A stretch of DNA of 64,000 nucleotides, taken from positions 4,092,001 to 4,156,000 of the forward strand of contig NZ_CP045652.1 in NCBI RefSeq assembly GCF_009557615.1. Direction: 5' to 3'. The notes under the pieces were generated by a model. It was not told the origin of the DNA. It was given only the letters and a program-made list of their open reading frames with translations, and did not search any database. This DNA comes from Sphingobacteruim zhuxiongii (GTDB taxonomy: Bacteria; Bacteroidota; Bacteroidia; Sphingobacteriales; Sphingobacteriaceae). Below are positions 17,789-27,016 of this stretch, in pieces (position 1 is the stretch's first letter; each line of letters starts with the position of its first letter). The position numbers and the translations under genes are program-made.

Positions 17789-19075
17789 TTATAATTTTGA
17801 GTCAACTTGCTGTGATAGCACCCCTTTAACATCATAGATAATTGCTTTATCCTTTTTAATAGATTCAAAATCCAAATCAAGAAATTCTTTGTGTGCAACT
17901 CCAAGAATTACCGCATCAAACTTTCTACTTGGTAGTTCAACAACACTTTCAATTCCGTACTCATGCTCAACTTCCGCTGGATTTGCCCAGTGATCATATG
18001 TTGTAACCTTAATTCCGTAATCTTCTAGGGCTCTAATAACATCAACAATCTTGGTATTTCGAACGTCAGGACAGTTCTCTTTAAACGTCACTCCTAACAT
18101 TAATGCTTCCGCCCCATTTACATTGATTCCTTTTTTAATCATTGTTTTTACAACTTGTGATGCCACATATTCTCCCATAGAATCATTTAGGCGTCTCCCC
18201 GCTAAAATAATCTCCGGGTGATAACCGTGCTCCTGTGCTTTTTGTGCTAAATAATATGGGTCTACTCCAATACAATGACCTCCTACAAGTCCTGGTTTAA
18301 ATGGAAGAAAATTCCATTTCGTTCCGGCGGCCTCCAAAACAGCATGAGTATCAATATTCAAAAGATTAAAAATCTTTGCTAACTCATTTACGAAAGCGAT
18401 ATTGATATCGCGCTGTGAGTTCTCAATAACTTTTGCTGCTTCTGCTACTTTGATTGCAGGGGCAAGGTGCGTGCCGGCCAGAATAACTGATTTATAAATG
18501 TTATCCACTTCTTTCCCTATTTCAGGAGTAGATCCAGAAGTCACTTTTAAAATTTTCTCAACAGTATGTTGTTTATCTCCTGGGTTAATACGTTCTGGTG
18601 AATATCCAGCGAAAAAATCAACATTAAATTTTAGACCTGAAACCTTTTCCAATACGGGAATACATTCTTCTTCAGTAACTCCTGGATATACCGTTGACTC
18701 ATATACAACGATATCTCCTTTTTTCAACACTTTTCCTACTGTTTCAGAAGCTTTATACAAAGGTGTTAAATCTGGTCTATTATTTTTATCTACCGGAGTA
18801 GGTACGGTTACCACATAAAAGTTTGCATTTTGTATATCAGCCAGTTGATTTGAACAGAATAGTCCTACCGTAGCCTCATTTTCAAAGGGATTGCTATCAA
18901 CTAAAACCCCTTTAAGAACTTCATCTTCCACTTCGAGTGTTAAATCTTTACCGGAACGAAGTTCATCGATACGCTTTTGATTAATATCAAAACCAAGTAC
19001 AGGATATTTTGTAGCGAATAATCTCGCTAGAGGCAAGCCTACGTAACCTAAACCAATAACAGCTATGTTTTTCAT
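17789..19075 (-). CDS. TviB/WbpO-like UDP-N-acetylhexosamine 6-dehydrogenase
   Basis: NAD-dependent oxidation of UDP-GlcNAc (or UDP-GalNAc) to the uronic acid. The 428 residues start with the nucleotide motif [14 protein letters not shown] (6-19). The catalytic cysteine lies in [20 protein letters not shown] near 265, and the C-terminal UDP-binding domain starts near [19 protein letters not shown] (330). The motif wording fits the TviB/VipA/WbpO group more than UDP-glucose dehydrogenase. Its partner is the TviC-like epimerase gene directly upstream (34 bases apart); together they would make UDP-GalNAcA. Confidence 0.92.
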   Translation of the reverse strand: MKNIAVIGLGYVGLPLARLFATKYPVLGFDINQKRIDELRSGKDLTLEVEDEVLKGVLVDSNPFENEATVGLFCSNQLADIQNANFYVVTVPTPVDKNNRPDLTPLYKASETVGKVLKKGDIVVYESTVYPGVTEEECIPVLEKVSGLKFNVDFFAGYSPERINPGDKQHTVEKILKVTSGSTPEIGKEVDNIYKSVILAGTHLAPAIKVAEAAKVIENSQRDINIAFVNELAKIFNLLNIDTHAVLEAAGTKWNFLPFKPGLVGGHCIGVDPYYLAQKAQEHGYHPEIILAGRRLNDSMGEYVASQVVKTMIKKGINVNGAEALMLGVTFKENCPDVRNTKIVDVIRALEDYGIKVTTYDHWANPAEVEHEYGIESVVELPSRKFDAVILGVAHKEFLDLDFESIKKDKAIIYDVKGVLSQQVDSKL

Positions 19076-19108
19076 TTTAAATTCGTAAAATTTATTTTCA
19101 GTTATTTA

Positions 19109-20077
19109 TTATCTTAAATTCTCCCAATACCACTTCGTTGCCTCTTTCAGCCCCTCTTTTATCACGTGCGATGGTTCGTAACCAAGTAGACTTTTCGCTT
19201 TTTCAACTGATGCTAGTGAGTGTGGAATATCTCCTTGCCTGTTAGGACCATGGACCACATCAACTTTTGCGATTTCAGAATCGTATTCAGTTAAGAACTC
19301 CTTTAAATACCCAACCAATTGATTAAGCGTCGTACGATCCCCAACAGCAGTATTATAAACCGTATTCACAGCATCTGGGTTGTTAGTCAACATTGCTCGC
19401 TCATTCATCTGAATGACATTATCGATATACGTAAAATCACGAGAATAGTCGCCCGCACCGTTGATAACCGGACTTTCGTAATTCATAAATTTCTTTACAA
19501 ACAATGGAATAACTGCCGCATAGGCTCCATTAGGGTCTTGTCTGCGTCCAAAGACATTAAAATAGCGTAAGCCTATTGTTTCTATCCCGTAGGTTTTGGA
19601 GAATATCTCAGCATAGAGTTCATTGACATATTTTGTTATTGCGTAAGGGGATAATGGCTTTCCAATAACATCTTCTACTTTAGGCAAATTCTCAGAATCA
19701 CCGTAGGTCGACGATGAGGCCGCATAGATAAAGCGCTTAACATTCGCATCGCGCGCCGCGACTAACATGTTTAAAAATCCAGACACGTTAACTTCATTCG
19801 ATGTCTGCGGGTCTTTAATCGAGCGTGGAACGGAACCTAAAGCTGCCTGATGCAATACGTAATCTACACCTTTAACAGCTATTTGACAATCTTCCATATT
19901 CCGAATGTCTCCTTCGATCAATTGAAATTTGGAGTTTCCTTCATGCAGAGTCAAGTTGTGACGATGCCCCGTAGCAAAATTATCAAGTACAACTACTTGA
20001 TGACCTTTTCCTAGGAAGTACTCCGTTAAATTGGAGCCAATGAATCCAGCTCCGCCGGTAATTAATATTTTACTCAT
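19109..20077 (-). CDS. TviC/WbpP-like UDP-N-acetylhexosamine 4-epimerase
   Basis: Extended SDR enzyme of 322 residues that interconverts UDP-GlcNAc/GalNAc or their uronic acids at C4. Visible motifs are TGGAGFIGSNLTEYF (7-21), VVLDNFATGHRHNL near 30, YAASSSTYGDSENLP near 118 with the catalytic Ser, and SPYAITKYVNELYAE near 149 with Tyr and Lys. The ATGHxxNL segment is characteristic of the WbpP/TviC branch, not GalE. It lies between the nucleotidyltransferase gene and the TviB-like gene with gaps of 17 and 33 bases. Confidence 0.92.
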   Translation of the reverse strand: MSKILITGGAGFIGSNLTEYFLGKGHQVVVLDNFATGHRHNLTLHEGNSKFQLIEGDIRNMEDCQIAVKGVDYVLHQAALGSVPRSIKDPQTSNEVNVSGFLNMLVAARDANVKRFIYAASSSTYGDSENLPKVEDVIGKPLSPYAITKYVNELYAEIFSKTYGIETIGLRYFNVFGRRQDPNGAYAAVIPLFVKKFMNYESPVINGAGDYSRDFTYIDNVIQMNERAMLTNNPDAVNTVYNTAVGDRTTLNQLVGYLKEFLTEYDSEIAKVDVVHGPNRQGDIPHSLASVEKAKSLLGYEPSHVIKEGLKEATKWYWENLR

Positions 20078-20094
20078 CTATTTATGTTGATTAT

Positions 20095-20589
20095 CTATTT
20101 TCCATTTTTCAAATTTTCTTTCTCCGCTACAATCTTTCTCAAGCCGGAGCTAGAAAACCTATGATCTCGACTGTTAAAATACAGCTCGATTCCTTTCTCC
20201 TCACAGTATTGTCTTCCTGTAAAGTCTCTATCTATATATTCATCTCCAACAATTCGAACATCAAGCTTAAAAGACCGCAATATATCTTCTAAATCTTGTT
20301 CTGTTGAATAAGGGACAATTTCATCGACATATACACACCCTCTTAACTGAATATACCTTTCGACAACAGTTTGCGTTGGCGCATTTTTATCCGGTCTATC
20401 TAAAGTGGGATCCATTTGCAAACCACATATCAAATAATCACACTGCCTCTTCGCTTCAGCAAGCATCATGATATGTCCTGCGTGTAACAAGTCGAATGTA
20501 CTAAAAGTGATTCCTACACGAGGACCTGGATTATAATCCTTTGGTTTAGCTACTATGTTAGCTTTCTCACTTTTTTCAGTTTCTTTCAT
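20095..20589 (-). CDS. TagD/RfaE-like cytidylyl- or adenylyl-transferase
   Basis: A 164-residue nucleotidyltransferase of the HIGH superfamily. GITFSTFDLLHAGHIMMLAE (about 27-46) holds the HxGH motif, and the KMSKS-equivalent appears as HRFSSSGLRKIV near 142-153. The fold and length agree with glycerol-3-phosphate cytidylyltransferase-like enzymes. About 20 polar residues precede the domain. Between ugd and the tviC-like gene it suggests that an activated alcohol phosphate (CDP-glycerol type) may decorate the polymer, but I see no clear CDP-alcohol transferase in the window. Substrate therefore open. Confidence 0.8.
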   Translation of the reverse strand: MKETEKSEKANIVAKPKDYNPGPRVGITFSTFDLLHAGHIMMLAEAKRQCDYLICGLQMDPTLDRPDKNAPTQTVVERYIQLRGCVYVDEIVPYSTEQDLEDILRSFKLDVRIVGDEYIDRDFTGRQYCEEKGIELYFNSRDHRFSSSGLRKIVAEKENLKNGK

Positions 20590-20618
20590 ATGGTTAATTG
20601 TTAAAAATGATTAATCAA

Positions 20619-21998
20619 TTACTCCCCAATTGCATAGTAGATGAATCCTAGCTCTTCCAATCGATTTCTATCTAATAACTTTCTACCATCAAAAACGAAG
20701 GCTGGCTTTTTCATATTGTCCTTAATTCTATCCCAATCGAAGTCTTTGAACTCATCCCACTCTGTGAGGATTGCGATACCGTGCGCATCCTTGCAAGCTT
20801 CATAGGCATCTTCAGCTACTTCGAGTAAATACTCGTTCTCGCTATTAGTCCTTGATTGTAGATATTCTAAATCTTTATAAATCTGATGTTTCTGAACTTT
20901 CGGATCAAATACTGCGATCTTCGCTTGTTCTTCTAATAGATGATCTGCCACATAAATTGCCGCAGATTCTCTCGTATCGTTCGTGTTTTTCTTAAAGGCC
21001 CATCCCAGAAAAGCAATTTTCTTGCCATTTACGGTATTATACATCGATTGTATTATCTTTTCTGCAAATCTTGTTTTCTGATGGTCATTAATACGGATCA
21101 CTTGATCCCAATAATCCGCGACTTCATTCAGGTTATATGACCGAGCAATATATACTAAATTTAACAAATCTTTTTGAAAACATGAGCCACCAAAGCCGAC
21201 TGAAGCTTTCAAAAATTTTGATCCTATTCTGGAGTCCTGACCTATGGCGTGTGCAACTTCATCAACGTTGGCTCCCGTCGCCTCACATAGTTCTGAAATG
21301 GAATTAATAGAAGAAACTCTTTGGGCCAAGAATGCATTCGCGACTAATTTTGACAGTTCAGAAGACCAAAGGTTGGTAGTAATAATTCGCTCATTCGGCA
21401 CCCATGCCTGGTATATATTTTTCAAGGCTTGAATAGCACCTTGATCTTCTCCACCAATTAGGATACGATCCGGATTTTGCAGGTCAGCAATTGCTGTACC
21501 TTCCGCCAAAAACTCAGGATTTGAAAGTACATGAAATTGAACCCCGTTACCCGTATGATCCAAAATACTTTTAATGGTAGCAGCGGTACGCACAGGTATC
21601 GTTGATTTCTCAACTATAATCTTTGAAGTAGTTGAAACTTCCGCAATTTGTCTTGCACAAAGCTCAATAAATTTTAAGTCAGCCGCCTGCCCTTTCCCTT
21701 TTCCGTAGGTCTTTGTAGGTGTATTAACTGAAATAAAGATCATGTCGGCTTCTTCAATAGCTTTAGTCACATTGGTAGAAAAGAAAAGGTTCCTTCCCCT
21801 AGCTTCCAATACGACTTGATCTAAACCAGGCTCATATACAGGCAGACTCTCTAAGTTTTCATTATTCCAAGCGTTTATTCTGTCAACATTTAAGTCAACA
21901 ACGGTTACTTGTATTTCTGGATTTTTTTGCGCGATCACGGACATCGTTGGTCCTCCAACATATCCAGCTCCTATACATGCGATCTTCTTAATTCTCAT
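20619..21998 (-). CDS. ugd: UDP-glucose 6-dehydrogenase
   Basis: Makes UDP-glucuronic acid from UDP-glucose with NAD. The 459-residue length and wording resemble the animal-like UGDH branch: [20 protein letters not shown] (9-28), [20 protein letters not shown] near 89, catalytic Cys in [20 protein letters not shown] near 272, and [20 protein letters not shown] near 333. It is the second gene of the operon, 34 bases after the regulator gene. It indicates that glucuronic acid, or a sugar made from it, is a component of the polysaccharide. Confidence 0.95.
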   Translation of the reverse strand: MRIKKIACIGAGYVGGPTMSVIAQKNPEIQVTVVDLNVDRINAWNNENLESLPVYEPGLDQVVLEARGRNLFFSTNVTKAIEEADMIFISVNTPTKTYGKGKGQAADLKFIELCARQIAEVSTTSKIIVEKSTIPVRTAATIKSILDHTGNGVQFHVLSNPEFLAEGTAIADLQNPDRILIGGEDQGAIQALKNIYQAWVPNERIITTNLWSSELSKLVANAFLAQRVSSINSISELCEATGANVDEVAHAIGQDSRIGSKFLKASVGFGGSCFQKDLLNLVYIARSYNLNEVADYWDQVIRINDHQKTRFAEKIIQSMYNTVNGKKIAFLGWAFKKNTNDTRESAAIYVADHLLEEQAKIAVFDPKVQKHQIYKDLEYLQSRTNSENEYLLEVAEDAYEACKDAHGIAILTEWDEFKDFDWDRIKDNMKKPAFVFDGRKLLDRNRLEELGFIYYAIGE

Positions 21999-22032
21999 TT
22001 GAATTTTTAGTAGTCTTCAGAAATATACTAAC

Positions 22033-22545
22033 TTAATCTTCTTTTTGAAAAAGAATTATTTGCTGTTGAACTTGTTTGTCAAGTTCAAAAAATATAAAAA
22101 CCTTCTTTCCCAATAATAACTCGATTTTTGCAGCAAGTTGTTTCAAATAATCCGTATCAAGATTATTTCCAAGAACTAATACTTCTATCGTACCGGAATC
22201 AATTCCTTTAGCATAATCACCTAAAAGGCTCACTTGTTTAACATCTCCGGACTTTTCAAGAACACTTTCAATCGCTTTGTCGATTCCTAAATATTTTCTT
22301 ACAAGATTCTGAAGTGACTCAAACAAGGGATGCTGCGTGTTTGCTCGGTAATAGATGCGCTGATTTTGCTGTTCTCGCAGTAGGTATCCGGCATCGGTAA
22401 GTTGGTTAAGCTCTTTACGAACCGCATTAGTGGATTCATGGAATTCTTCCGCGATACCACGCAAGTATCCCTTATTTGTTGCTGAAACAAAAAATTTGAT
22501 AAGCAATTTTAATCGGGTCTTCGACGTAATAAGCGAGTCCAACAT
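22033..22545 (-). CDS. winged-helix regulator with degenerate nucleotidyltransferase-like domain
   Basis: First gene of the polysaccharide operon, 170 residues. Residues 1-75 form a winged helix of ArsR/MarR type (helix-turn-helix around GIAEEFHESTNAVRKELNQL at 30-49, wing around EQQNQRIYYR). Residues about 95-165 resemble a pol-beta-type MNT nucleotidyltransferase: LLGDYAKG (107-114) matches the GSYAxG motif and TIEVLV (119-124) sits where DxDLLV would be. The catalytic Asp pair is replaced by Thr and Glu, so enzyme activity is unlikely and a sensing or dimerisation role is more plausible. A consensus promoter lies directly upstream. I infer, but cannot prove, that it controls this operon, perhaps its own promoter. 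Confidence 0.8.
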   Translation of the reverse strand: MLDSLITSKTRLKLLIKFFVSATNKGYLRGIAEEFHESTNAVRKELNQLTDAGYLLREQQNQRIYYRANTQHPLFESLQNLVRKYLGIDKAIESVLEKSGDVKQVSLLGDYAKGIDSGTIEVLVLGNNLDTDYLKQLAAKIELLLGKKVFIFFELDKQVQQQIILFQKED

Positions 22546-22562
22546 AAGTTAGTATTGAGCAA

Positions 22563-22592
22563 CAAAAGTACTCAAGATTTTTAATAAAACAA
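22563..22592 (-). promoter_or_regulatory. consensus Bacteroidota promoter of the polysaccharide operon
   Basis: The minus strand reads TTG (22592-22590), 19 bases, then TACTTTTG (22570-22563). This is an exact match to the TTG-N19-TAnnTTTG consensus. The predicted start of transcription near 22559 leaves a leader of about 14 bases before the ATG at 22545. Confidence 0.7.
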
Positions 22593-22688
22593 ATTGTTTA
22601 AGAATTCGATTTGATATTTTTTTTCAAAATTTAGCCTTTCCTTCTATGCAAACGTTTGAGTAACTAAACACCTGTATATAAGAAGGAA

Positions 22689-22717
22689 AAGCATCGCCAC
22701 ATTTCTGCACGATGCTT
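22689..22717 (-). terminator. intrinsic terminator after the small membrane-protein gene
   Basis: Perfect 8-bp inverted repeat (AAGCATCG / CGATGCTT, loop 13 bases), followed on the minus strand by TTCCTTCTT. It lies 21 bases past the stop codon of the gene ending at 22738 and separates that gene from the polysaccharide operon promoter. Confidence 0.65.
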
Positions 22718-22737
22718 GTAACAACCTAAAAAATGGA

Positions 22738-23244
22738 TTAAACTGCTAAACCTTTAGACTTCCCGTATGTAGTAGACTGTTGCCCAATGTCAAAGTCTCG
22801 AAGTGTATAATATGATGTTTTCAAAAACAATTTTTTCTCGCCCTTTCTATCTACAATGTAACCCCTTACGACAACGCTTTCTTGCTTGCCAGAATGGCTC
22901 TGCAGAGCTCTATTACTAATAGAGAAACCGATAGAACGCATTGCACTTTCCGTCGCTTGACCGGGTGTTATAAAGAAGTTTAATTTTTCGAATGCATTGA
23001 CACGGATGTGCTTATTGCTGCTTTGCACACCCGTGATTACAACTTCTTTCACATGTTCCCCGTAGCTCGGAAGTTGAAATATAATGCACCCATAGTGGGA
23101 ATTAAAATCCCCATTATTTTGATCTAACAACAGATTTACTGTTAAATCGGCATACTTGTCAAAGTTACTGTACGCAAATTTTCTGTAGAAAAAGAACAAC
23201 GCGCCAGCCGAAAGTATAATTGCGATTATTATTAAATAGTTCAT
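22738..23244 (-). CDS. small single-pass membrane protein, unknown function
   Basis: I do not recognise this protein. The frame opens at 23337, but the ATG at 23244 (MNYLIIIAIILSAGALFFFY) gives a clean N-terminal membrane anchor, so about 168 residues are likely. The following 140 residues look like a compact beta-rich soluble domain (GCIIFQLPSYGEHVKEVVIT, VVVRGYIVDRKGEKKLFLK) with no enzyme motif that I can see. It lies alone between the terminator of the TPR/HTH regulator and the start of the polysaccharide operon, which suggests but does not prove a link to surface polysaccharide. It ends in its own terminator. Confidence 0.65.
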   Translation of the reverse strand: MNYLIIIAIILSAGALFFFYRKFAYSNFDKYADLTVNLLLDQNNGDFNSHYGCIIFQLPSYGEHVKEVVITGVQSSNKHIRVNAFEKLNFFITPGQATESAMRSIGFSISNRALQSHSGKQESVVVRGYIVDRKGEKKLFLKTSYYTLRDFDIGQQSTTYGKSKGLAV

Positions 23245-23406
23245 TTCGGATAATCTTTTACTTTTACTAATTGCAAATTGAATAAGCCAAAAATAGCATT
23301 GATCTTTCGTATTTCGGTAATATCTAGGGGTGGACAATAGGTGGACAAATCGCTACAAATCGTAAAAAGCTCAGTTCGTACCATGTACAAAGCGTTAACT
23401 TTCAAC

Positions 23407-23447
23407 AAAATAAAATGTCCCACCCAACGGGTAGGACATTTTATTTT
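23407..23447. terminator. strong bidirectional hairpin terminator
   Basis: Two 19-base arms (23407-23425 and 23429-23447) with a 3-base loop and one G-T type mismatch. A runs lead in and T runs follow on both strands. The hairpin overlaps the stop codon of the TPR/HTH gene (23446-23448). Confidence 0.85.
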
Positions 23448-25173
23448 AGTTTTCAATAGGTTCTTGCTTTTTCTTGAGTCTTTGTTTAGCTTTTTTAACC
23501 GCATCGATTGAGACACCAAGAAGGTCACTCATGCTTCGATTACTCAGATCCAATTTTATCAGGGACAATAGGCGCAAATCGTTTTCGGAGAGCTTTGGAT
23601 AAATAACCTTTTGTTCTAGAAGGAATCCAGGGTACACCCTATCGAAGACTGCTTTAAACTTTAACCAACGTTCGTCTGTCATAATATGTGTCTCCAACAT
23701 ATCGCTTAGGCTTTCATTTATCTTCTCCTGATGTTTACGATCGAGATCAATCCCATGTGATACTTCCATCCTTAATTGTTGAATAGTTGAATCGTTTTGT
23801 TTTATGGTATTTGTAAACTCCTCTAAAGAATCTCTTAAGACGATTAACTCCTGATCCAATATATTCTTTTCGAATGCTAGTTTCAATTGTTCCTTCTCAA
23901 GAAGAGTGGATTTGATTTTTTCTTTATTCCTTGAGCGGTTTACCAAGAGGATAATAATGACAAAGCCCAACAACAGAAGAAGACCAAAAAGTTGATATTT
24001 TTGTTGCGATTGAATTTTCTTCATTTCTGCAGTTTTTACAGCTTGATCATAACGCTCAGACTCCCATTGCCAATAGATCTTCTGCATCATATCAAAATTG
24101 GTCTGACTAGTCAAACTGTCGCTTAATGCTAAAAACTCGTGTAGATGAATCAGCTCTTTAGCCTTATTACCCTCTCCGTTTGCTATGTTCGCAAATATTT
24201 TTGCAATATCTTTCTTGTATTGGAGAAAGTAGGGCTTATCCTCTACATACCCCTGTGATCTAAAAAGTGCCTCTTTCGCTTCTGCCCACTGCTGTTTCTC
24301 CACATATATTTCCGCAAGCGCAATATATGCTCTCATCGCGTCTAAATACTCATTGAACTTCTCAGAATACTTGATATTTTGCTGTACTAACTCTAAAGCT
24401 TTAGTGAAATTCCCGCGAGATCTTTCAAAATCTGCTAGATTACCAGAAATGATACCTACCCAAACAGAATCCTTTGCCTCAGTAGCTACTTTCATCGCAT
24501 GTTTAAAGTACCCTTCAGCTTCCGCTAACTGAAAGTCACGCCGTAAGTAGACCCCAATTGCGTTAAACATGTCTATTCGTTTTCGACTTAATTCATCAGT
24601 ATAGGGCACGCCCAACTTTAAGTAAACGATCGCCTTCTTATGATCTCCAATATAACTATAGAAATTAGCCATATAGCCATAATGCAGCGGCACAAGTGGC
24701 ATAGTGGCTGAAAGAACATTGTCGCGGAACTCATTCGCTCTAAGAAAATATGGGAACGCCTCTTTAACTTTTCTATAGGTAAAGTAGTAATAGCCCCAAC
24801 GAATATTCGTCAACATTTCCAAATGTTGATTGCTTTTCACGGCAACTGAATTTAATGCTAAGCGAAAATAGTGGTCAGACTGAGGATTGACGTCATCATA
24901 TGCGACAGAAAAAGCATCCGCCATCAAAAGATAATAGGCAAACTTTAATTCTTCCCTTTTTTCTCTTTTTGCAAATTCTAATAGCGGATCTAAAATCTTA
25001 TGAATTTCAACTGTATCCTTCCCAATATGTGTATTGATCTGCAAGGCTTCCTCTAAAACTGCTTTATTGCTTTTTAATTTCAACAAATGAGCATAGGGAC
25101 TCTTTCCTTCCACATTGAAAAGGCAAAAAATCAGTACTTGTATAAAGGTTAATATTGACGCTTTCGAAAACAT
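23446..25173 (-). CDS. membrane-anchored TPR protein with C-terminal HTH (regulator)
   Basis: A 575-residue protein of a type common in Bacteroidota. It has a signal peptide (MFSKASILTFIQVLIFCLF), then about 350 residues of helical TPR repeats (ANEFRDN..., AEGYFKHAMKVATEAKDSVW, LADFERSRGNFTKALELVQQ). One membrane segment lies near 397-416 (LFGLLLLLGFVIIILLV) and is followed by a coiled coil. The C-terminal LuxR-like helix-turn-helix is near 520-570 (LSENDLRLLSLIKLDLSNRS, MSDLLGVSIDAVKKAKQRLK). The TPR part would be periplasmic and the HTH cytoplasmic, so a periplasmic signal could reach DNA directly. No response-regulator or kinase domain is present. It lies between the rml operon and the polysaccharide operon and may control one of them. 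Confidence 0.85.
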   Translation of the reverse strand: MFSKASILTFIQVLIFCLFNVEGKSPYAHLLKLKSNKAVLEEALQINTHIGKDTVEIHKILDPLLEFAKREKREELKFAYYLLMADAFSVAYDDVNPQSDHYFRLALNSVAVKSNQHLEMLTNIRWGYYYFTYRKVKEAFPYFLRANEFRDNVLSATMPLVPLHYGYMANFYSYIGDHKKAIVYLKLGVPYTDELSRKRIDMFNAIGVYLRRDFQLAEAEGYFKHAMKVATEAKDSVWVGIISGNLADFERSRGNFTKALELVQQNIKYSEKFNEYLDAMRAYIALAEIYVEKQQWAEAKEALFRSQGYVEDKPYFLQYKKDIAKIFANIANGEGNKAKELIHLHEFLALSDSLTSQTNFDMMQKIYWQWESERYDQAVKTAEMKKIQSQQKYQLFGLLLLLGFVIIILLVNRSRNKEKIKSTLLEKEQLKLAFEKNILDQELIVLRDSLEEFTNTIKQNDSTIQQLRMEVSHGIDLDRKHQEKINESLSDMLETHIMTDERWLKFKAVFDRVYPGFLLEQKVIYPKLSENDLRLLSLIKLDLSNRSMSDLLGVSIDAVKKAKQRLKKKQEPIEN

Positions 25174-25253
25174 TAGAATAAATCTCTCAATAAAAGTTGA
25201 AACGTGGAAATTAAAAATTTAGTTGGAGTTTAGACAGAATAATATCGAAAATC

Positions 25254-26123
25254 CTACTTAGCAATTCGTCTTACATAATTATAATAATCACCTTTTTTAT
25301 CATCGATACTCGATAACACTCTCTCCCTAGAAATAAAACCTTTCAAGATAGCTATTTCCTCAAGACAAGCAACTTTCAAAGACGTACGCTTTTCAATAGT
25401 CTTAATAAACTCCGTTGCTTCAGAAAGTGATTCGTGAGTTCCTGTATCTAACCACGCAAAACCTCTCCCTAATAGTTGCAAATGGAGAACGCCTTTACTT
25501 AAATAAGCTTGATTAACGCTTGTAATCTCCAGCTCACCTCTGTTTGACGGTTTAACATTTTGCGCTATCGAAATAACATCGTTTGGGTAGAAATACAAAC
25601 CAACAACTGCATAATTAGATTTGGGATCTTCAGGTTTTTCCTCAATATCTAAGACCTTTCCTTCTTTATTGAAAGACGCAACCCCATATCGTTCAGGATC
25701 TTCTACATAATATCCAAAAACAACAGCTTTTCTTTCCTTTTCAACTTTCTCTTTGGCTTCTTGCAGCAATACTTGAAGTCCCGCCCCGTAAAAAATATTA
25801 TCTCCTAATATTAAACAAACATCATCATCTTTGATAAAATCCTTACCAATAATGAACGCTTGGGCAAGACCATCCGGATGTGGTTGCTCCGCATAAGAAA
25901 TGGTTAGCCCAAGTTGACTCCCTGAACCGAAAAGGCGTTGGAAATTTGGAAGATCTGCCGGTGTTGAAATGATCAACACTTCGGTAATCCCTGCCATCAT
26001 GAGCACAGATAAGGGATAATATATCATAGGTTTATCATAGACAGGCAAAAGTTGTTTTGATACGACTTGAGTTAATGGATGTAACCGGGTACCCGAACCA
26101 CCTGCTAAAATTATCCCCTTCAT
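25254..26123 (-). CDS. rfbA: glucose-1-phosphate thymidylyltransferase
   Basis: First enzyme of dTDP-L-rhamnose synthesis, joining dTTP and glucose-1-phosphate. The 289 residues match full-length RmlA. The N-terminal signature is [20 protein letters not shown] (3-22), followed by [40 protein letters not shown] lies near 85 and [16 protein letters not shown] near 173. It is the last gene of the rmlB-C-D-A cluster, two bases after rmlD. Confidence 0.97.
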   Translation of the reverse strand: MKGIILAGGSGTRLHPLTQVVSKQLLPVYDKPMIYYPLSVLMMAGITEVLIISTPADLPNFQRLFGSGSQLGLTISYAEQPHPDGLAQAFIIGKDFIKDDDVCLILGDNIFYGAGLQVLLQEAKEKVEKERKAVVFGYYVEDPERYGVASFNKEGKVLDIEEKPEDPKSNYAVVGLYFYPNDVISIAQNVKPSNRGELEITSVNQAYLSKGVLHLQLLGRGFAWLDTGTHESLSEATEFIKTIEKRTSLKVACLEEIAILKGFISRERVLSSIDDKKGDYYNYVRRIAK

Positions 26124-26125
26124 GA

Positions 26126-27016
26126 TTAAATTGAATTATTGTTGATTTCGCCCATCTCGATGAGCATCTTTTTTAGACTAGTTTCCCACTTAGGAATTTG
26201 AATACCAAAAGTACTTTTTATTTTTGAATTATCGAGCCACGAGAATTTAGGTCGTTTTGCAACTGTTGGAAATTCAGCACTTGATATAGGGAGAATCGAA
26301 CAACTAAGATTTGCTAACTTCTTTATCGCTTTTGCAAAATCAAACCAAGAGAGACATCCTTCATTGGCATAATGATATATTCCTCCAATCCATTTTTCAC
26401 TTAAAATTATTCCTTTTATCGCAACAGCGAGATCTCTTGCATATGTTGGGGATCCAACTTGATCATCAACAACCCTTATTTCCTCGCGTTCAGACATCAA
26501 TTTAAGCATGGTTTTCACAAAATTATTGCCGAACGTCGAATATACCCAAGAAGTTCTAATGATGATCGCGTTTCGATTCTCGTTCAAGATGGCACGCTCT
26601 CCTAACGCCTTAGTTTCTCCATACACATTAATTGGCTTCACTATATCCTCTTCTACCCATGCCCTATTTCCTTCCCCATCAAAAACATAATCTGTTGATA
26701 TAGAAATAAATTTACAATCCGTCGCTTGTGAATATATCGCCATCTCTTTGACAGCGAGGTGATTTACACGATTTGCTAACTCGAATTCTTCCTCCGCACG
26801 GTCAACAGCAGTATAAGCTGCTGCATTTATTATACAATTCGGTTTATACGCTTTTAGTTTAGCTTGAATTTGCTCAACGCTGTCCAATGGGAAGTTCTTA
26901 CGATCGACAAACTCGAATTGAAAATTCTCTATATCTTCAAAAACGACTCTTAATTCACGTCCTAATTGACCCGTAGCGCCAGTAATTAAAATCAGCGGTT
27001 TCACGTTTTCTTGCAT
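26126..27016 (-). CDS. rfbD: dTDP-4-dehydrorhamnose reductase
   Basis: Last step of dTDP-L-rhamnose synthesis (NADPH reduction at C4). A 296-residue SDR with [19 protein letters not shown] near 13, [20 protein letters not shown] near 64, and the catalytic YGETKALGE (about 131), with the STDYVFDG strand before it (about 106). Its end near rmlA leaves two bases, and its start shares one base with the end of rmlC, so the genes are translated as a unit. Confidence 0.96.
   Translation of the reverse strand: MQENVKPLILITGATGQLGRELRVVFEDIENFQFEFVDRKNFPLDSVEQIQAKLKAYKPNCIINAAAYTAVDRAEEEFELANRVNHLAVKEMAIYSQATDCKFISISTDYVFDGEGNRAWVEEDIVKPINVYGETKALGERAILNENRNAIIIRTSWVYSTFGNNFVKTMLKLMSEREEIRVVDDQVGSPTYARDLAVAIKGIILSEKWIGGIYHYANEGCLSWFDFAKAIKKLANLSCSILPISSAEFPTVAKRPKFSWLDNSKIKSTFGIQIPKWETSLKKMLIEMGEINNNSI

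Noticed and set aside
23241-23528. 95-residue minus-strand frame between TPR/HTH gene and small membrane protein
   Set aside because: It spans a terminator hairpin and overlaps the ends of both better-supported genes.
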